A DNA stretch of 64,000 bases from Arenivirga flava (GCF_030161575.1 NZ_BSUL01000001.1:1-64000); one strand, 5' to 3'. Positions 26,602-35,521 are shown, counted from the stretch's first letter. Notes: generated by a model not told the origin, from the sequence alone. A program made the numbers and translations.

Positions 26602-27749
26602 GCGCGCACCGCCTCGCGGCTGCCGGCGAGGCTCGCCTCGGTCGTGAAGACGCCCTTGTTCACCGAGGCCTGCAGTGCGCCGCCCGCGTCGCGGAAGCGC
26701 TCGCCGAGGCGGGCCAGCCCGCGCAGCTTCGGCTCCGCATCCGCCGCCCCATCGTTGCTGAGCAGGATGCGCCGGTCGCCGAAGCGCACGTCGACCCTGC
26801 TGGCCTGCGCGTGCCGCAGGATGTTCGTCGTGCCCTCGCGCACGACGAGGCCGAGCAGCTCCTCGCCCTCCTCGGGCGGTGCGCCGTGCACGGTGAAGCG
26901 GATGCCCGCGGCCTCGAACAGCGCCTGCGAGTTCGCGAGCTCGGCGCGCAGCGACACCTCCCGCTGGCCGTAGGCGAGCGAGCGTGTCTCGGCGAGCGTC
27001 TCGGCCACCAGCCCCTCGATCTCGGCGAGGTGCTGCCGAGCGGCAGCGGGGTCGCGCTCGAGTAGCCGGTCGGCGAGGCGCGCCTTGAGCCGGATGACGT
27101 GCAGGGTGTGGCCCTGGATGTCGTGCAGGTCGGCGGCGAAGCGGAAGCGCTCCTGCATGACGGCCAGGCTCGCGGTGGCCTGGCGCGAGTCCTCGAGCTC
27201 GAGGGAGATGTTCCAGGCGTAGCGGTTGAGCCACATCATGAGCACGAACGCGAAGATCGTGCCGACGCCGAGCCCCAAGCCGAAGCCGGGCCCGTTCTCG
27301 ACCGCGGCGCCCATGGTGGGCGGCCCGTCGAGGTCGACCCCGAGCGCCCGGACGATGACGAGGGGCGCCCAGCCGATCGCGCAGGCGAGCAGCGCCCACC
27401 ACAGCCGGTGCCGCGGGGCGTACGAGACGAGCATGCCGGCGCCGAGCGCGAAGGGCAGGGCTCCCAGCGGGTTCGTGAGGCAGAGCACCGACACCCACCA
27501 GAGCGCATAGCCGGCGGCGGTCATGGTCGGCACGATCCAGCGCGGGCCCTGCTCGGCCCAGTAGAGCGCCAGCACGACCGTGGCGAGCACGCTGAAGGCG
27601 AGGCTCGTGAGCAGCAGGCCGGGGTTGTCGAACCAGCCGAGGCCGACGAACATGAGCATGAGGATCGAGCTCAGCAGCGACCACGTGGTGTACCGGTGCA
27701 TCCGGGTCAGCGGCGACGCCCGCCGCTTCACGCGCTTGGTCCTCATCAC
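26598..27749 (-). CDS. DesK/NarX-like sensor histidine kinase
   Basis: 383 residues. N-terminal half has five or six membrane segments without a large extracellular loop, so it may sense the membrane itself. HisKA_3 phosphorylation site at about 207 (FAADLHDIQGHTLHVIRLK) and a short ATPase domain with N-box REGTTNILRHAQAS. The G-box appears degenerate (NDGAADAEPKLRGLARLGERF, with GLxxLxERF partly kept). DesK-type sensors commonly control an adjacent ABC exporter, as here. Start codon could be the first or second Met (27749 or 27746). Confidence 0.9.
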   Translation of the reverse strand: MMRTKRVKRRASPLTRMHRYTTWSLLSSILMLMFVGLGWFDNPGLLLTSLAFSVLATVVLALYWAEQGPRWIVPTMTAAGYALWWVSVLCLTNPLGALPFALGAGMLVSYAPRHRLWWALLACAIGWAPLVIVRALGVDLDGPPTMGAAVENGPGFGLGLGVGTIFAFVLMMWLNRYAWNISLELEDSRQATASLAVMQERFRFAADLHDIQGHTLHVIRLKARLADRLLERDPAAARQHLAEIEGLVAETLAETRSLAYGQREVSLRAELANSQALFEAAGIRFTVHGAPPEEGEELLGLVVREGTTNILRHAQASRVDVRFGDRRILLSNDGAADAEPKLRGLARLGERFRDAGGALQASVNKGVFTTEASLAGSREAVRA

Positions 27750-27879
27750 GCGTCCACGCTAGCGCGGCCGCACGGCACGGAGCAGAGCGGATGCGCACGC
27801 CGCGATGTGACATCCGTCACGCGGATGCGTGCTCGCCGGGCACTACTGCGCCGCCGTCCTCCGGCGTTGGATCGGAGCC

Positions 27880-28776
27880 ATGACGAACTCCACCGTGATC
27901 CAGGCCACCGGCCTCCGCGTCTCCTACGGCTCCTTCGAGGCCGTCAGCGGCGTCGACCTCACCGTGCAGCGCGGCGAGATCTACGCGCTGCTCGGCACCA
28001 ACGGCGCCGGCAAGACCACGACCCTCGAGACGCTCGAGGGCCACCGCGCGCCGAGCGCCGGCACCGTCGAGGTGCTCGGCGGCGACCCCGCCGACCGCAA
28101 GCGCATCCGCCCGCGCATGGGCGTGATGCTGCAGGAGACGGGTTTCGCCGGCGAGCTCACCACGATCGAGATGGTCGAGCTGGTGGGCCGGCTCTCGGGG
28201 CGCAGCGATGACGCGATGCGCCTGCTGCAGGCCGTCGGACTGGCCGACAAGGCGCGCACCCGCCTCGATCAGCTCTCCGGCGGGCAGAAGCGCCGGGTCG
28301 ACTTCGTCATGGCCATCTACGGCACCCCCGAGCTGGTCTTCCTCGACGAGCCGACCACCGGCCTCGACCCGAGCGCCCGCGAGGCGCTCTGGCAGGTCGT
28401 GGAGGACGTGCGCCGGGCCGGCAGCACGATCGTGCTCACCACCCACTACCTGGAGGAGGCGGAGCGCCACGCCGACCGCATCGGGCTCATGCACGAGGGC
28501 CGTCTGCAGCGGGAGGGCTCGCTGCAGGAGCTCGTGGAGGCGCATCCCTCCCGCATCCGCTTCGCGCCCGTCGAAGGGCTGGCGGAGCTGCCGCTCGCGC
28601 ACCGCCTCGACGACGAGCTCGTGACCATCGAGACCTCCGAGCTGCAGGACGACCTCACCGCCCTGCTCGGCTGGGCCGCCGCCCGGGGCGTGCGACTCGA
28701 CCGCCTCAGCGCCACCAGCTCGAGCCTGGAGGACGTCTTCCGTCAGCTCGGCACCGCGCAGCCCGCGAACGCCTGA
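27880..28776 (+). CDS. ABC transporter ATP-binding protein (drug/antibiotic exporter type)
   Basis: 298 residues from ATG 27880 with CGGAG upstream. Walker A GTNGAGKTTTLE, signature LSGGQKRRVDFVMA, Walker B LVFLDEPTTGLDPSAR, H-loop TTHYLEEAE, then a DrrA-type C-terminal domain (about residues 220-298). Divergent from the two-component genes with a 130-base shared promoter region, so probably their target. The permease follows after 28 bases. Confidence 0.92.
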   Translation: MTNSTVIQATGLRVSYGSFEAVSGVDLTVQRGEIYALLGTNGAGKTTTLETLEGHRAPSAGTVEVLGGDPADRKRIRPRMGVMLQETGFAGELTTIEMVELVGRLSGRSDDAMRLLQAVGLADKARTRLDQLSGGQKRRVDFVMAIYGTPELVFLDEPTTGLDPSAREALWQVVEDVRRAGSTIVLTTHYLEEAERHADRIGLMHEGRLQREGSLQELVEAHPSRIRFAPVEGLAELPLAHRLDDELVTIETSELQDDLTALLGWAAARGVRLDRLSATSSSLEDVFRQLGTAQPANA

Positions 28777-28804
28777 CACCCCCGAACCCGACAAGGAGAA
28801 CCTG

Positions 28805-29530
28805 ATGCTCGCCATCGCCGCCGCCGAGTCCAAGATGCTCGTGCGCAACAAGCTCGTCGCCTTCAGCGCCCTGCTCATGCCGTTCCTGTTCGGCTTCCTC
28901 ATGATCAACATGAGCGACAACTTCGGCGGCTTCGCCTTCGCCGCCTCGTCCCTGGTCATCAGCGTGGTCGCGACCGCGGTCTACCTGACGTCGACGACGA
29001 CGCTCTCCGCGCGCCGCCAGAACCTCTTCCTGAAGCGGATGCGCTCCACCGCCGAGAGCGATCTCGGCATCATCACCGGGCTGCTGCTGCCCACCGTCGT
29101 GCTCGCCGCGGTGCAGCTCGCGGTGATCCTCACCGGCATGGTGGTGTTCGGCGGCACGACCATCGCGAACCCCGTCGTCGTGATCGCGGCGATCCTGCTC
29201 GCGGTCGTCATGTTCGTCGGTCTCGCGCTCGCGACCGCCGGCGTGACGAACTCGCCGGAGCACGCCCAGGTCACCACGCTGCCGGTCTTCTTCATCGCCA
29301 TCGCGGCCTCCGTGTGGGCGGGCATCGGCTCGCGGATCGAGGAGCCGGGCTCGGTCTTCGGCCTGGTGCGCGCCTTCCTGCCCGGCGGCGGCGTGGCCGA
29401 GCTCGTCGGGCTGGGCTGGAGCGGCGCACCGGTGGGCGAGCTCCTGGCCCCGCTCGGCGGAGCGGTGCTCTGGGCGGTCATCGGCCTCGTCGCGGCGCGG
29501 CGGATGTTCCGCTGGGAGCCGCGGGTCTGA
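28805..29530 (+). CDS. ABC-2 type permease
   Basis: 241 residues, ATG 28805 behind AAGGAGA. Six membrane segments; short cytoplasmic start MLAIAAAESKMLVRNKLVAF and an ABC-2 coupling region (TLSARRQNLFLKRMRSTAES). Forms an exporter with the preceding ATPase. Substrate unknown; the kinase-linked setting suggests antibiotic, lipid or membrane-stress response. Confidence 0.9.
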   Translation: MLAIAAAESKMLVRNKLVAFSALLMPFLFGFLMINMSDNFGGFAFAASSLVISVVATAVYLTSTTTLSARRQNLFLKRMRSTAESDLGIITGLLLPTVVLAAVQLAVILTGMVVFGGTTIANPVVVIAAILLAVVMFVGLALATAGVTNSPEHAQVTTLPVFFIAIAASVWAGIGSRIEEPGSVFGLVRAFLPGGGVAELVGLGWSGAPVGELLAPLGGAVLWAVIGLVAARRMFRWEPRV

Positions 29531-29563
29531 GCGATCCGGTGCGCCGCCGCCCCGCGGCGCACG

Positions 29564-29635
29564 CCCGGCGGGAGCGACCGAGCGCGGTCGCTCCTGCCGG
29601 GCCGATCGGCACCGGGCCCCGTCTCGGCGGGGCCC
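29564..29635 (+). terminator. two successive hairpin terminators
   Basis: A 17-bp stem with one mismatch at 29564-29601 (CCCGGCGGGAGCGACCG and its partner) and a second stem GGGCCCCG / CGGGGCCC at 29614-29635. They insulate the exporter operon from the manganese operon. Confidence 0.7.
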
Positions 29636-29721
29636 TCTGCCATGTCGGCCGCCAGGCCGTCCGTCCGCAGTCCGTGGCCGGGCACGGATCCGGGGCTACT
29701 GTCGTGCTGCCGTGGTCTAAG

Positions 29722-29739
29722 GTTTCGGTATGCCGAAAC
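29722..29739. promoter_or_regulatory. palindromic operator overlapping start codon of Mn-type ABC operon
   Basis: GTTTCGG-TATG-CCGAAAC, a perfect 7-4-7 inverted repeat. It overlaps the end of the TAAGGT -10 element (29718-29723) and contains the ATG at 29730. The operon encodes a DtxR-family MntR-like regulator, so this is a good candidate for its own operator; the assignment is inference. Confidence 0.5.
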
Positions 29740-30656
29740 TTCGATCGTCGACGTCCCTCGCGGCGGTGCTCACCGCTGGTCTGCTGCTGAGCGGATGCGC
29801 GAACCCGTTCGCCGACGGGGCACCGCCGACCGCCTCCGACGCCGCCGAGCGCCCGGTGGTGCTGACCACCTTCACGGTGCTCGCCGACCTCGTCGCCGAG
29901 ATCGGCGGCGATGCCGTCGAGGTGCGCTCCATCACGCGGGTCGGCGCCGAGATCCACGGCTACGAACCGACGCCCTCCGACCTCGTCGCGGCGCAGGACG
30001 CGGACCTCATCCTGGACAACGGCCTGGGCCTGGAAGGCTGGTTCGCGCAGTTCACGGACGGCATCGATGCGCCGCACGCGACGCTCAGCGACGGCGTCGA
30101 GACCATCGCGATCGGCACCGGCGAGTACGAGGGGCGGGTCAATCCGCACGCCTGGATGTCGCCGAAGGAGGCCGCCGTCTACGTCGACAACGCGGTGGAT
30201 GCCCTCTCGGCGCTGGTGCCCGCATCCGCTCGCTCCTTCGAGGAGAACGGCGAGGCGTACCAGGCCTCCCTCGCGGAGCTCGAGGCGAGGATCGTCGACG
30301 CCGTCGCCACGATCCCGCCGGAGCAGCGGATGCTCGTCACCTGCGAGGGCGCCTTCAGCTACCTCGCGCGCGACGCCGGCCTCGACGAGGCGTACCTCTG
30401 GGCGGTGAATCAGGAGCGTCAGGGCACTCCGCAGCAGACCGCCGCGGTCGTCGACACGGTGCGCGAGCGCGGGGTGCGCGCCGTGTTCTGCGAGTCGACC
30501 GTCAGCGACGCCGCGCAGCGCCAGGTGGCGCTCGAGACCGGGGCGGTCCTGGCGGGACCGCTGTACGTGGACTCGCTCAGCGAGGGCGCCCCCGTGCCCA
30601 CACTGCTCGACCTGCTCGAGCACGACATCGACACCATCGTGGCGGCGCTCGCGTGA
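29730..30656 (+). CDS. metal ABC transporter substrate-binding lipoprotein (Mn/Zn type)
   Basis: 308 residues. Lipobox LLSGC near residue 22. Cluster A-I (PsaA/ZnuA) receptor: His in EIHGYEPTPSD, second His in NPHAWMSP, Glu in TCEGAFSYLA and an Asp in the last lobe form the metal site. The Glu-Gly-Ala-Phe motif and absence of a His-rich loop favour manganese or iron over zinc. The ATG lies within a palindrome and 6 bases after a TAAGGT -10 element, so the gene is leaderless and autoregulation is plausible. GTGA overlap with the ATPase gene. Confidence 0.9.
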   Translation: MPKLRSSTSLAAVLTAGLLLSGCANPFADGAPPTASDAAERPVVLTTFTVLADLVAEIGGDAVEVRSITRVGAEIHGYEPTPSDLVAAQDADLILDNGLGLEGWFAQFTDGIDAPHATLSDGVETIAIGTGEYEGRVNPHAWMSPKEAAVYVDNAVDALSALVPASARSFEENGEAYQASLAELEARIVDAVATIPPEQRMLVTCEGAFSYLARDAGLDEAYLWAVNQERQGTPQQTAAVVDTVRERGVRAVFCESTVSDAAQRQVALETGAVLAGPLYVDSLSEGAPVPTLLDLLEHDIDTIVAALA

Positions 30657-31437
30657 GCGCCGTGGTGGTCGCCGACCTCACCGTGCACTACGGCGAGGTG
30701 CTCGCGTTGAGCGCGGTCGACCTGCGGCTCGAGGAGGGCCGCGTGATCGGGCTGCTCGGCACCAACGGTGCCGGCAAGTCGACGCTCTTCAACTCCGTCA
30801 TGGGTCTCGTCGCCCCCACCCGCGGGCGTGTCGAAGTGCTGGGCGGCGCCTCGTCCGACGCCCGCCGCCGCGGGCTCGTCGCCTTCGTGCCGCAGAGCGA
30901 GCGGATCGACACCGACTTCCCGGTCTCGGTGCGCGACGTCGTGGCGATGGGCCGCTACGGCCGCCTCGGCATCACGCGACGGCTGCGCGCAGCGGACCGC
31001 GACGCCGTGGAGTCGGCGATCGCGCGCGTCGGACTCGCGGAGCTGGCCGACCGGCAGATCGGCGAGCTCTCCGGCGGGCAGCGCAAGCGCGCCTTCGTCG
31101 CCCGCGGCATCGCGCAGGACGCCCGCCTGCTGCTGCTCGACGAGCCCTTCGCCGGCGTCGACGTCACCTCGCAGGCGCTCATCACACAGCTGCTGCACGA
31201 GCTGCGCGACGAGGGCCGCACCGTGCTGATCTCGACCCACGACCTCGCCGGCGTGCCCGCCCTCTGCGACGAGGTGGTGCTGCTGCACCACCGCGTCGTC
31301 TTCCACGGCGACCCGGCGTCGGCCATGGCCCCCGAGCGGCTCGCGCACGCCTTCGTGGGGCCGGACGCGCCGGATGCGGCGCACGCCCCGCCCGCCGCCT
31401 CCGCGCATCCGCTCGACCGATCGGGGAGCCCGCATGA
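30653..31437 (+). pseudogene. metal ABC transporter ATP-binding protein, C-terminal frameshift
   Basis: From GTG 30653: Walker A GTNGAGKSTLFN, FVPQSERIDTDFP, signature LSGGQRKRAF, Walker B LLLLDEPFAGVD and H-loop STHDL, so the ATPase core is complete. The frame then has no stop of its own: it runs through the permease region and into the regulator gene to 33028. In the next frame a TGA at 31435-31437 makes the usual ATGA overlap with the permease start. One added base between 31381 and 31434 gives a 261-residue protein. The indel affects only the tail. Confidence 0.83.
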
Positions 31438-32360
31438 TCGACCTCATCCTCGAGCCGCTGCAGTACTCGTTCATGACACGCGCGCTCCTGGTCAGCCTCG
31501 TCGCGGCGGTCACCTGCGCCCTGCTCAGCGTCTGGCTCGTGCAGATCGGCTGGTCGCTCATGGGCGACGCGGTGTCGCACGCCGTGCTGCCCGGGGTGGT
31601 CATCGCCTACCTCATCGGCTGGCCGTTCGCGATCGGCGCCTTCGTGTTCGGCGTCGGGGCGGTGGCCCTGATCGGCGGCATCCAGGCGACGACGCGGATC
31701 AAGGCGGATGCGGCGATCGGCGTCGTCTTCACCGCGCTCTTCGCGCTCGGCGTGGTGCTCATCAGCCGCACGCCGTCGGGCGTCGATCTGAGCCACATCC
31801 TCTTCGGCAACGTGCTCGGCACCAGCGCCGCGGACCTCGTGCAGGTGCTGATCATCGGTGCGGTCACGGCCGCGGTGCTGCTGCTCAAACGCCGCGACCT
31901 GACGCTGTTCGCCTTCGATCCCTCGCACGCGCATGCGCTGGGGCTCAGCGTGCGGTGGCTGCGCGCACTGCTCCTGGGCCTGCTGGCGCTCACGGTCGTC
32001 ACGGCGCTGCAGGCCGTGGGCATCATCCTCGTGGTGGCGATGCTCATCACGCCGGGCGCCACGGTCGTGCTGCTCAGCCGGCGTTTCGACCGCATGCTGC
32101 TGCTGGCCGTGCTCATCACGGCGGTGAGCGCCGCCGTCGGCGTCTACGCCAGCTACCACCTCGACGTCGCGACCGGCGGGTCGATCGTGCTCGCGCAGGC
32201 CGCGGCGTTCCTGCTCGCGTTCCTGTTCGGTCCGCGCGGCGGGATGCTCGTGCGGTTGCGCGGGCGGCGGCGGGCGCGGGCGGCGACGGCGCCGCCCTCC
32301 GGAGCCGGTCCGCTGCCGGCCGGCGGCGCATCCGCTCGTCTCGACGGAGTCGCGCCGTGA
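31434..32360 (+). CDS. metal ABC transporter permease (ABC-3 family)
   Basis: 308 residues from ATG 31434. Eight to nine membrane segments with ABC-3 motifs MGDAVSHAVLPGVVIAYL and LILVVAML-TPGATVVLLSRRF-like blocks, and a Pro/Ala-rich basic cytoplasmic tail. Imports manganese, iron or zinc with the two preceding gene products. GTGA-type overlap with the regulator gene that follows. Confidence 0.92.
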   Translation: MIDLILEPLQYSFMTRALLVSLVAAVTCALLSVWLVQIGWSLMGDAVSHAVLPGVVIAYLIGWPFAIGAFVFGVGAVALIGGIQATTRIKADAAIGVVFTALFALGVVLISRTPSGVDLSHILFGNVLGTSAADLVQVLIIGAVTAAVLLLKRRDLTLFAFDPSHAHALGLSVRWLRALLLGLLALTVVTALQAVGIILVVAMLITPGATVVLLSRRFDRMLLLAVLITAVSAAVGVYASYHLDVATGGSIVLAQAAAFLLAFLFGPRGGMLVRLRGRRRARAATAPPSGAGPLPAGGASARLDGVAP

Positions 32361-33028
32361 AGGCCGTCGCCGGGGCGCCCACCTCGGTCGCCGAGGACTA
32401 TGTGAAGGTCGTCTACGGGCACACCGAGTGGCAGCCGGCGCCCATCACGACCTCGGGCATCGCGGTGCGACTCGGGCTCGCGGCCTCGAGCGTCACGGAG
32501 ATGGTCAAGAAGCTCGCCGCGGCCGGCCTGCTCACCCACGTGCCCTACGGCGCCGTCGAGCTCACCGATCGCGGCCGCGAGCTCGCGCTGCGCATGGTGC
32601 GCCGGCACCGTCTGATCGAGACGTGGCTCGTCGAGCAGCACGGCTACGGCTGGGACGAGGTGCACGACGAGGCCGAGGTGCTGGAGCACACCGTCAGCGA
32701 CCGGCTGCTCGACTCGATCGACGAGCAGCTCGGCCGGCCCGTGCGCGATCCGCACGGCGACCCGATCCCCGACGCGGCCGGAGCCCTGCACCGACCGGAC
32801 GCCGTGCTGCTCGGCGAGGCTCCCGACGGCCACGTCGGGGCGGTCGTGCGCATCAGCGACCGCGACCCCGACCTGCTGCGCTACCTGGAGGCGGAGGGCA
32901 TCGGGCTCGACACGACCATCTCGGTGCTCGGCAGGCGCCCGTTCGGCGGAGCGCTGGCCGTGCGCGCAGCGGAGGCGGAGCTCGACCTCGGCGAGGAGGT
33001 CGCGTCCAGCGTGTGGATCGCGCGCTGA
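32357..33028 (+). CDS. mntR: DtxR-family metal-dependent regulator (MntR-like)
   Basis: 223 residues from GTG 32357. N-terminal winged helix (TSVAEDYVKVVYGHTEW ... GLAASSVTEMVKKLAAAGLL), a dimerisation/metal domain with RRHRLIETWLVEQHGYGWDEVHDEAEVLEH, and a C-terminal FeoA/SH3-like domain (from about 150). His and Glu ligands of the family are present. Being last in the importer operon, it probably represses the operon in the presence of manganese through the palindrome at 29722-29739. Confidence 0.88.
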   Translation: MKAVAGAPTSVAEDYVKVVYGHTEWQPAPITTSGIAVRLGLAASSVTEMVKKLAAAGLLTHVPYGAVELTDRGRELALRMVRRHRLIETWLVEQHGYGWDEVHDEAEVLEHTVSDRLLDSIDEQLGRPVRDPHGDPIPDAAGALHRPDAVLLGEAPDGHVGAVVRISDRDPDLLRYLEAEGIGLDTTISVLGRRPFGGALAVRAAEAELDLGEEVASSVWIAR

Positions 33029-33092
33029 CGCGCATCCGATCGCGCAGGTGTCGGCGGTGGGCATCCGCTGTGCGTGAAAGCGCCGATCAGAG

Positions 33093-33107
33093 CGAGGATC
33101 GTTCTCA
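33093..33107. promoter_or_regulatory. possible Zur-like site upstream of cation exporter
   Basis: Read on the minus strand TGAGAACGATCCTCG matches about 10 of 15 positions of a Zur-like palindrome (TGAAAATGATTATCA-type). It lies 47 bases before the exporter start, upstream of its TACGGT -10 element. Weak evidence. Confidence 0.25.
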
Positions 33108-33153
33108 TTCCCGAGATGCCCCACGGGTGACGGATGCGCCCTACGGTGGTCGC

Positions 33154-34065
33154 ATGAGTCACGCGCACGAGCACGGTCAGGGATCGAACCGGCGGCGCCT
33201 GCTGCTCGCGATCGCGGTCATCGGCGGGTTCCTGCTCATCGAGGTCATCGGCGCCCTGCTGAGCGGTTCGCTGGCGCTGCTCGCCGACGCCGGCCACATG
33301 CTCGGCGACCTCGTCGGGCTCTGCGTCGCGCTCGTCGCGCTGTCGGTCGCCGCTCGGCCGGCCACGGATCGGCAGACCTTCGGCTTCCGCCGCGCCGAGG
33401 TGTTCGGCGCCCTGGTGAACGGCGTCATCCTCGCCGCCGTCGCGGTGAGCGTGGGCATCGAGGGCGTGCGCCGGCTCCTGGAGCCGGCTGAGGGCCACGT
33501 CGACGGCCCGCTCATGCTCGCGGTCGCCGCGGCGGGCCTGCTGGCGAACGTCGCGGCGCTGCTCGTGCTGCGCGGCGGCCGCGGCGAGTCCATCAACCTG
33601 CGCGGTGCCTACCTCGAGGTGCTCGGCGACCTGATCGGCTCCGTCGCGGCGATCCTCGCCGGCGCCGTCATCCTGACGACCGGATGGGCGCCCACCGACG
33701 CCATCGCCTCGCTCGCCATCGCGGCCCTCATCCTGCCCCGCGCCATCGCGCTGCTGCGCGAGGTCGTCCACGTGCTCAGCGAGAGCGCTCCGCGCGAGAC
33801 GAGCGTCGCCGAGATCCGCGAGCACGTGCTCCGCGCCGACGGCGTCGTGGCGGTGCACGACGTGCACGTGTGGGCGATCACCTCGGGGCACCCGGTGTTC
33901 ACCGCGCACGTCGTGGTCGAGGACTCGGTGCTCGAGTCGGGCGGCACCGATGCGCTGCTCGACCGACTCGCCGGCTGCCTGGCCGAGCACTTCGACGTGG
34001 CGCACTCCACGTTCCAGCTCGAGCCGGCCTCGCACGCCCACCACGAGGACGTCGCGCACCGCTGA
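33154..34065 (+). CDS. cation diffusion facilitator (CzcD/ZitB-like)
   Basis: 303 residues. His-rich ends (MSHAHEHGQG and SHAHHEDVAHR). Six membrane segments; transport-site HxxxD in the second helix (DAGHMLGDLVGL). The matching helix-5 motif, usually HxxxD, reads EVLGD, i.e. Glu in place of His. C-terminal metal-binding domain from about 205 (VHDVHVWAITSGHPVFTAHV). Exports Zn or related divalent ions in exchange for protons. TACGGT -10 (33142-33147) ends 6 bases before the ATG, so leaderless. Confidence 0.92.
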   Translation: MSHAHEHGQGSNRRRLLLAIAVIGGFLLIEVIGALLSGSLALLADAGHMLGDLVGLCVALVALSVAARPATDRQTFGFRRAEVFGALVNGVILAAVAVSVGIEGVRRLLEPAEGHVDGPLMLAVAAAGLLANVAALLVLRGGRGESINLRGAYLEVLGDLIGSVAAILAGAVILTTGWAPTDAIASLAIAALILPRAIALLREVVHVLSESAPRETSVAEIREHVLRADGVVAVHDVHVWAITSGHPVFTAHVVVEDSVLESGGTDALLDRLAGCLAEHFDVAHSTFQLEPASHAHHEDVAHR

Positions 34066-34216
34066 TCGGTGCGCTCCTCGTGGCCCTCGCCGGTGCCGCT
34101 CCTCTGCTCCCGGCCGCCGCTCCTCTGCTCCCCGGCAGCTGCTCCTCGTTGCGCAGTGCAGCACGCGAGCGACACGGGAGTATCGAGACTCCTACGTCTT
34201 GGTCGGTCGGATACGG

Positions 34217-35143
34217 CTACTCGATGGCCCGCGGCTGCGCACGCCAGCGCCCCTGGGGGATGCCGGCGCGCAGCATGGCCAGCCTCAGGGGCTCCACGCG
34301 CATCACGTCGCTCCAGATCCAGCGGATGAACGCATCACCGGTGGCGGCACGGATCGCGTCTTCGCGGAGCTTCTCATCGATGACCACCTCGGCGGGCGTG
34401 CGCCCCTTGCGGAACTCCGCGGCGCGGTACTTCTCCAGACCGTCGAACTCGCCCCGCCGACGCCAGCGGGGCCAGCCGAAGTCCGTCGCGTACGGCGTGC
34501 CGATGGCCGGCACCTGCAGCAGCGGCGCCGGGAAGCCGAGCTCGAGCAGCGTGGCTCGACTCGTCGACTCGCCCGCGTTCGCGGCGTGGCCGTCGGCCCA
34601 GCTGATGGCGAGCTGCGCACGGCGATGCGCACGGGGCGCAGCGGCATCCAGTTCGGCCGACAACGCCTCGCGCGACCAGCCGCGGCGCAGCGCCTCATCG
34701 AGGGGTGCCAGCGCGAAACGGAACGGCGACGTCGCAGCGAGATCCACGAGGGTGCGTCCGATGGGCGTGGCGAGCGCCGCCCCGACCCGCACGACGTCGA
34801 CGGTTCCGCTGCTGGTATGGCGCAGGACCGCGGCGGTCGAACGCGAGCGGACCGTGCGTCGCTCCACGACCTCGGGGCGCTCCGGCATCGGCCCGATGAG
34901 CGGCAGACCGTGCGCGACGGCTGCCGAGCGATGGCTCAGCACCGCCTCCGGCACGGTCGCGACCAGCGCGTGGGTGCGGAGGGCGAACCGCTCCCTGGGG
35001 TTCACGAGCTCCCAGTCCCGTCGCGCGATGTAGGCGCCGGGGCGGATGCGCACGAGCGCGCCGCGCTGCTGCGCGCGCTGCAAGCCGCGAGGGTCCGATC
35101 CCGGGGAGCGGCCGATGATGATGAGTCGCGGGTCGATCTGCAT
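34217..35143 (-). CDS. AbiEi-like / DUF559-like protein, orphan
   Basis: 308 residues from ATG 35143. N-terminal winged-helix type segment (RAQQRGALVRIRPGAYIARRDW) like that of type IV AbiEi antitoxin-like proteins, a central domain (VLSHRSAAVAHGLP), and a C-terminal PD-(D/E)xK-like part (TDFGWPRWRRRGEFDGLEKY, with E-x-D-G-x-x-K) typical of the VSR/DUF559 nuclease fold. Common as a lone gene in Microbacteriaceae. There is no AbiEii nucleotidyltransferase partner next to it, so a working toxin-antitoxin pair is not supported. Function unknown. Confidence 0.65.
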   Translation of the reverse strand: MQIDPRLIIIGRSPGSDPRGLQRAQQRGALVRIRPGAYIARRDWELVNPRERFALRTHALVATVPEAVLSHRSAAVAHGLPLIGPMPERPEVVERRTVRSRSTAAVLRHTSSGTVDVVRVGAALATPIGRTLVDLAATSPFRFALAPLDEALRRGWSREALSAELDAAAPRAHRRAQLAISWADGHAANAGESTSRATLLELGFPAPLLQVPAIGTPYATDFGWPRWRRRGEFDGLEKYRAAEFRKGRTPAEVVIDEKLREDAIRAATGDAFIRWIWSDVMRVEPLRLAMLRAGIPQGRWRAQPRAIE

Positions 35144-35377
35144 CCGTCGACGATGCCGGCCGCGTCGCGGCCACGGTGACCGCCCGGGAGACCCGTGCTG
35201 GGAGCTCCCGTTGCGCCCGATGTGGAGGGATGGAGCACCGGAGCGTCACGGCGGTATCGGCACCGGTACGGCGCAGTCGTCCGCGTACTGCGCCGACGGC
35301 GTGGCATCGCCGGTGGCCCGGCGAGCGCCGTGAGAGGAGCGCACCGCGCACGCGGCTCGCATCCGCTCGGGGTGCCT

Positions 35378-35521
35378 CAGCGCCCGCGTCATACAGCGCC
35401 CGCGTCATACAGCGCCCGCGTCATACAGTGCCCGTGTCATGCAGTGCCCGTGTCATGCAGTGCCCGTGTCGTGCAGCGCCGGTGTCATGCAGTGCCCGTG
35501 TCATGCAGTACCGGTGCGACA
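35378..35521. repeat. 16-bp tandem repeat array (nine units)
   Basis: Unit CAGYGCCCGYGTCATR. Units 1-3 are identical (CAGCGCCCGCGTCATA), units 4 and 5 and unit 8 read CAGTGCCCGTGTCATG, units 6 and 7 differ slightly, and unit 9 is degenerate. There are no spacers, so it is not a CRISPR. 16 is not a multiple of 3, so the array is not coding. The whole stretch 35144-35641 (498 bases) holds no gene I can support. Confidence 0.8.

Noticed and set aside
34068-34140. Short direct repeat GCCGCTCCTCTGCTCCC (two copies) after the cation exporter gene
   Set aside because: Too short and imperfect to call an element; no further copies seen.
35378-35521. CRISPR-like array
   Set aside because: Units are directly adjacent 16-mers with no spacers, and no cas genes are near.
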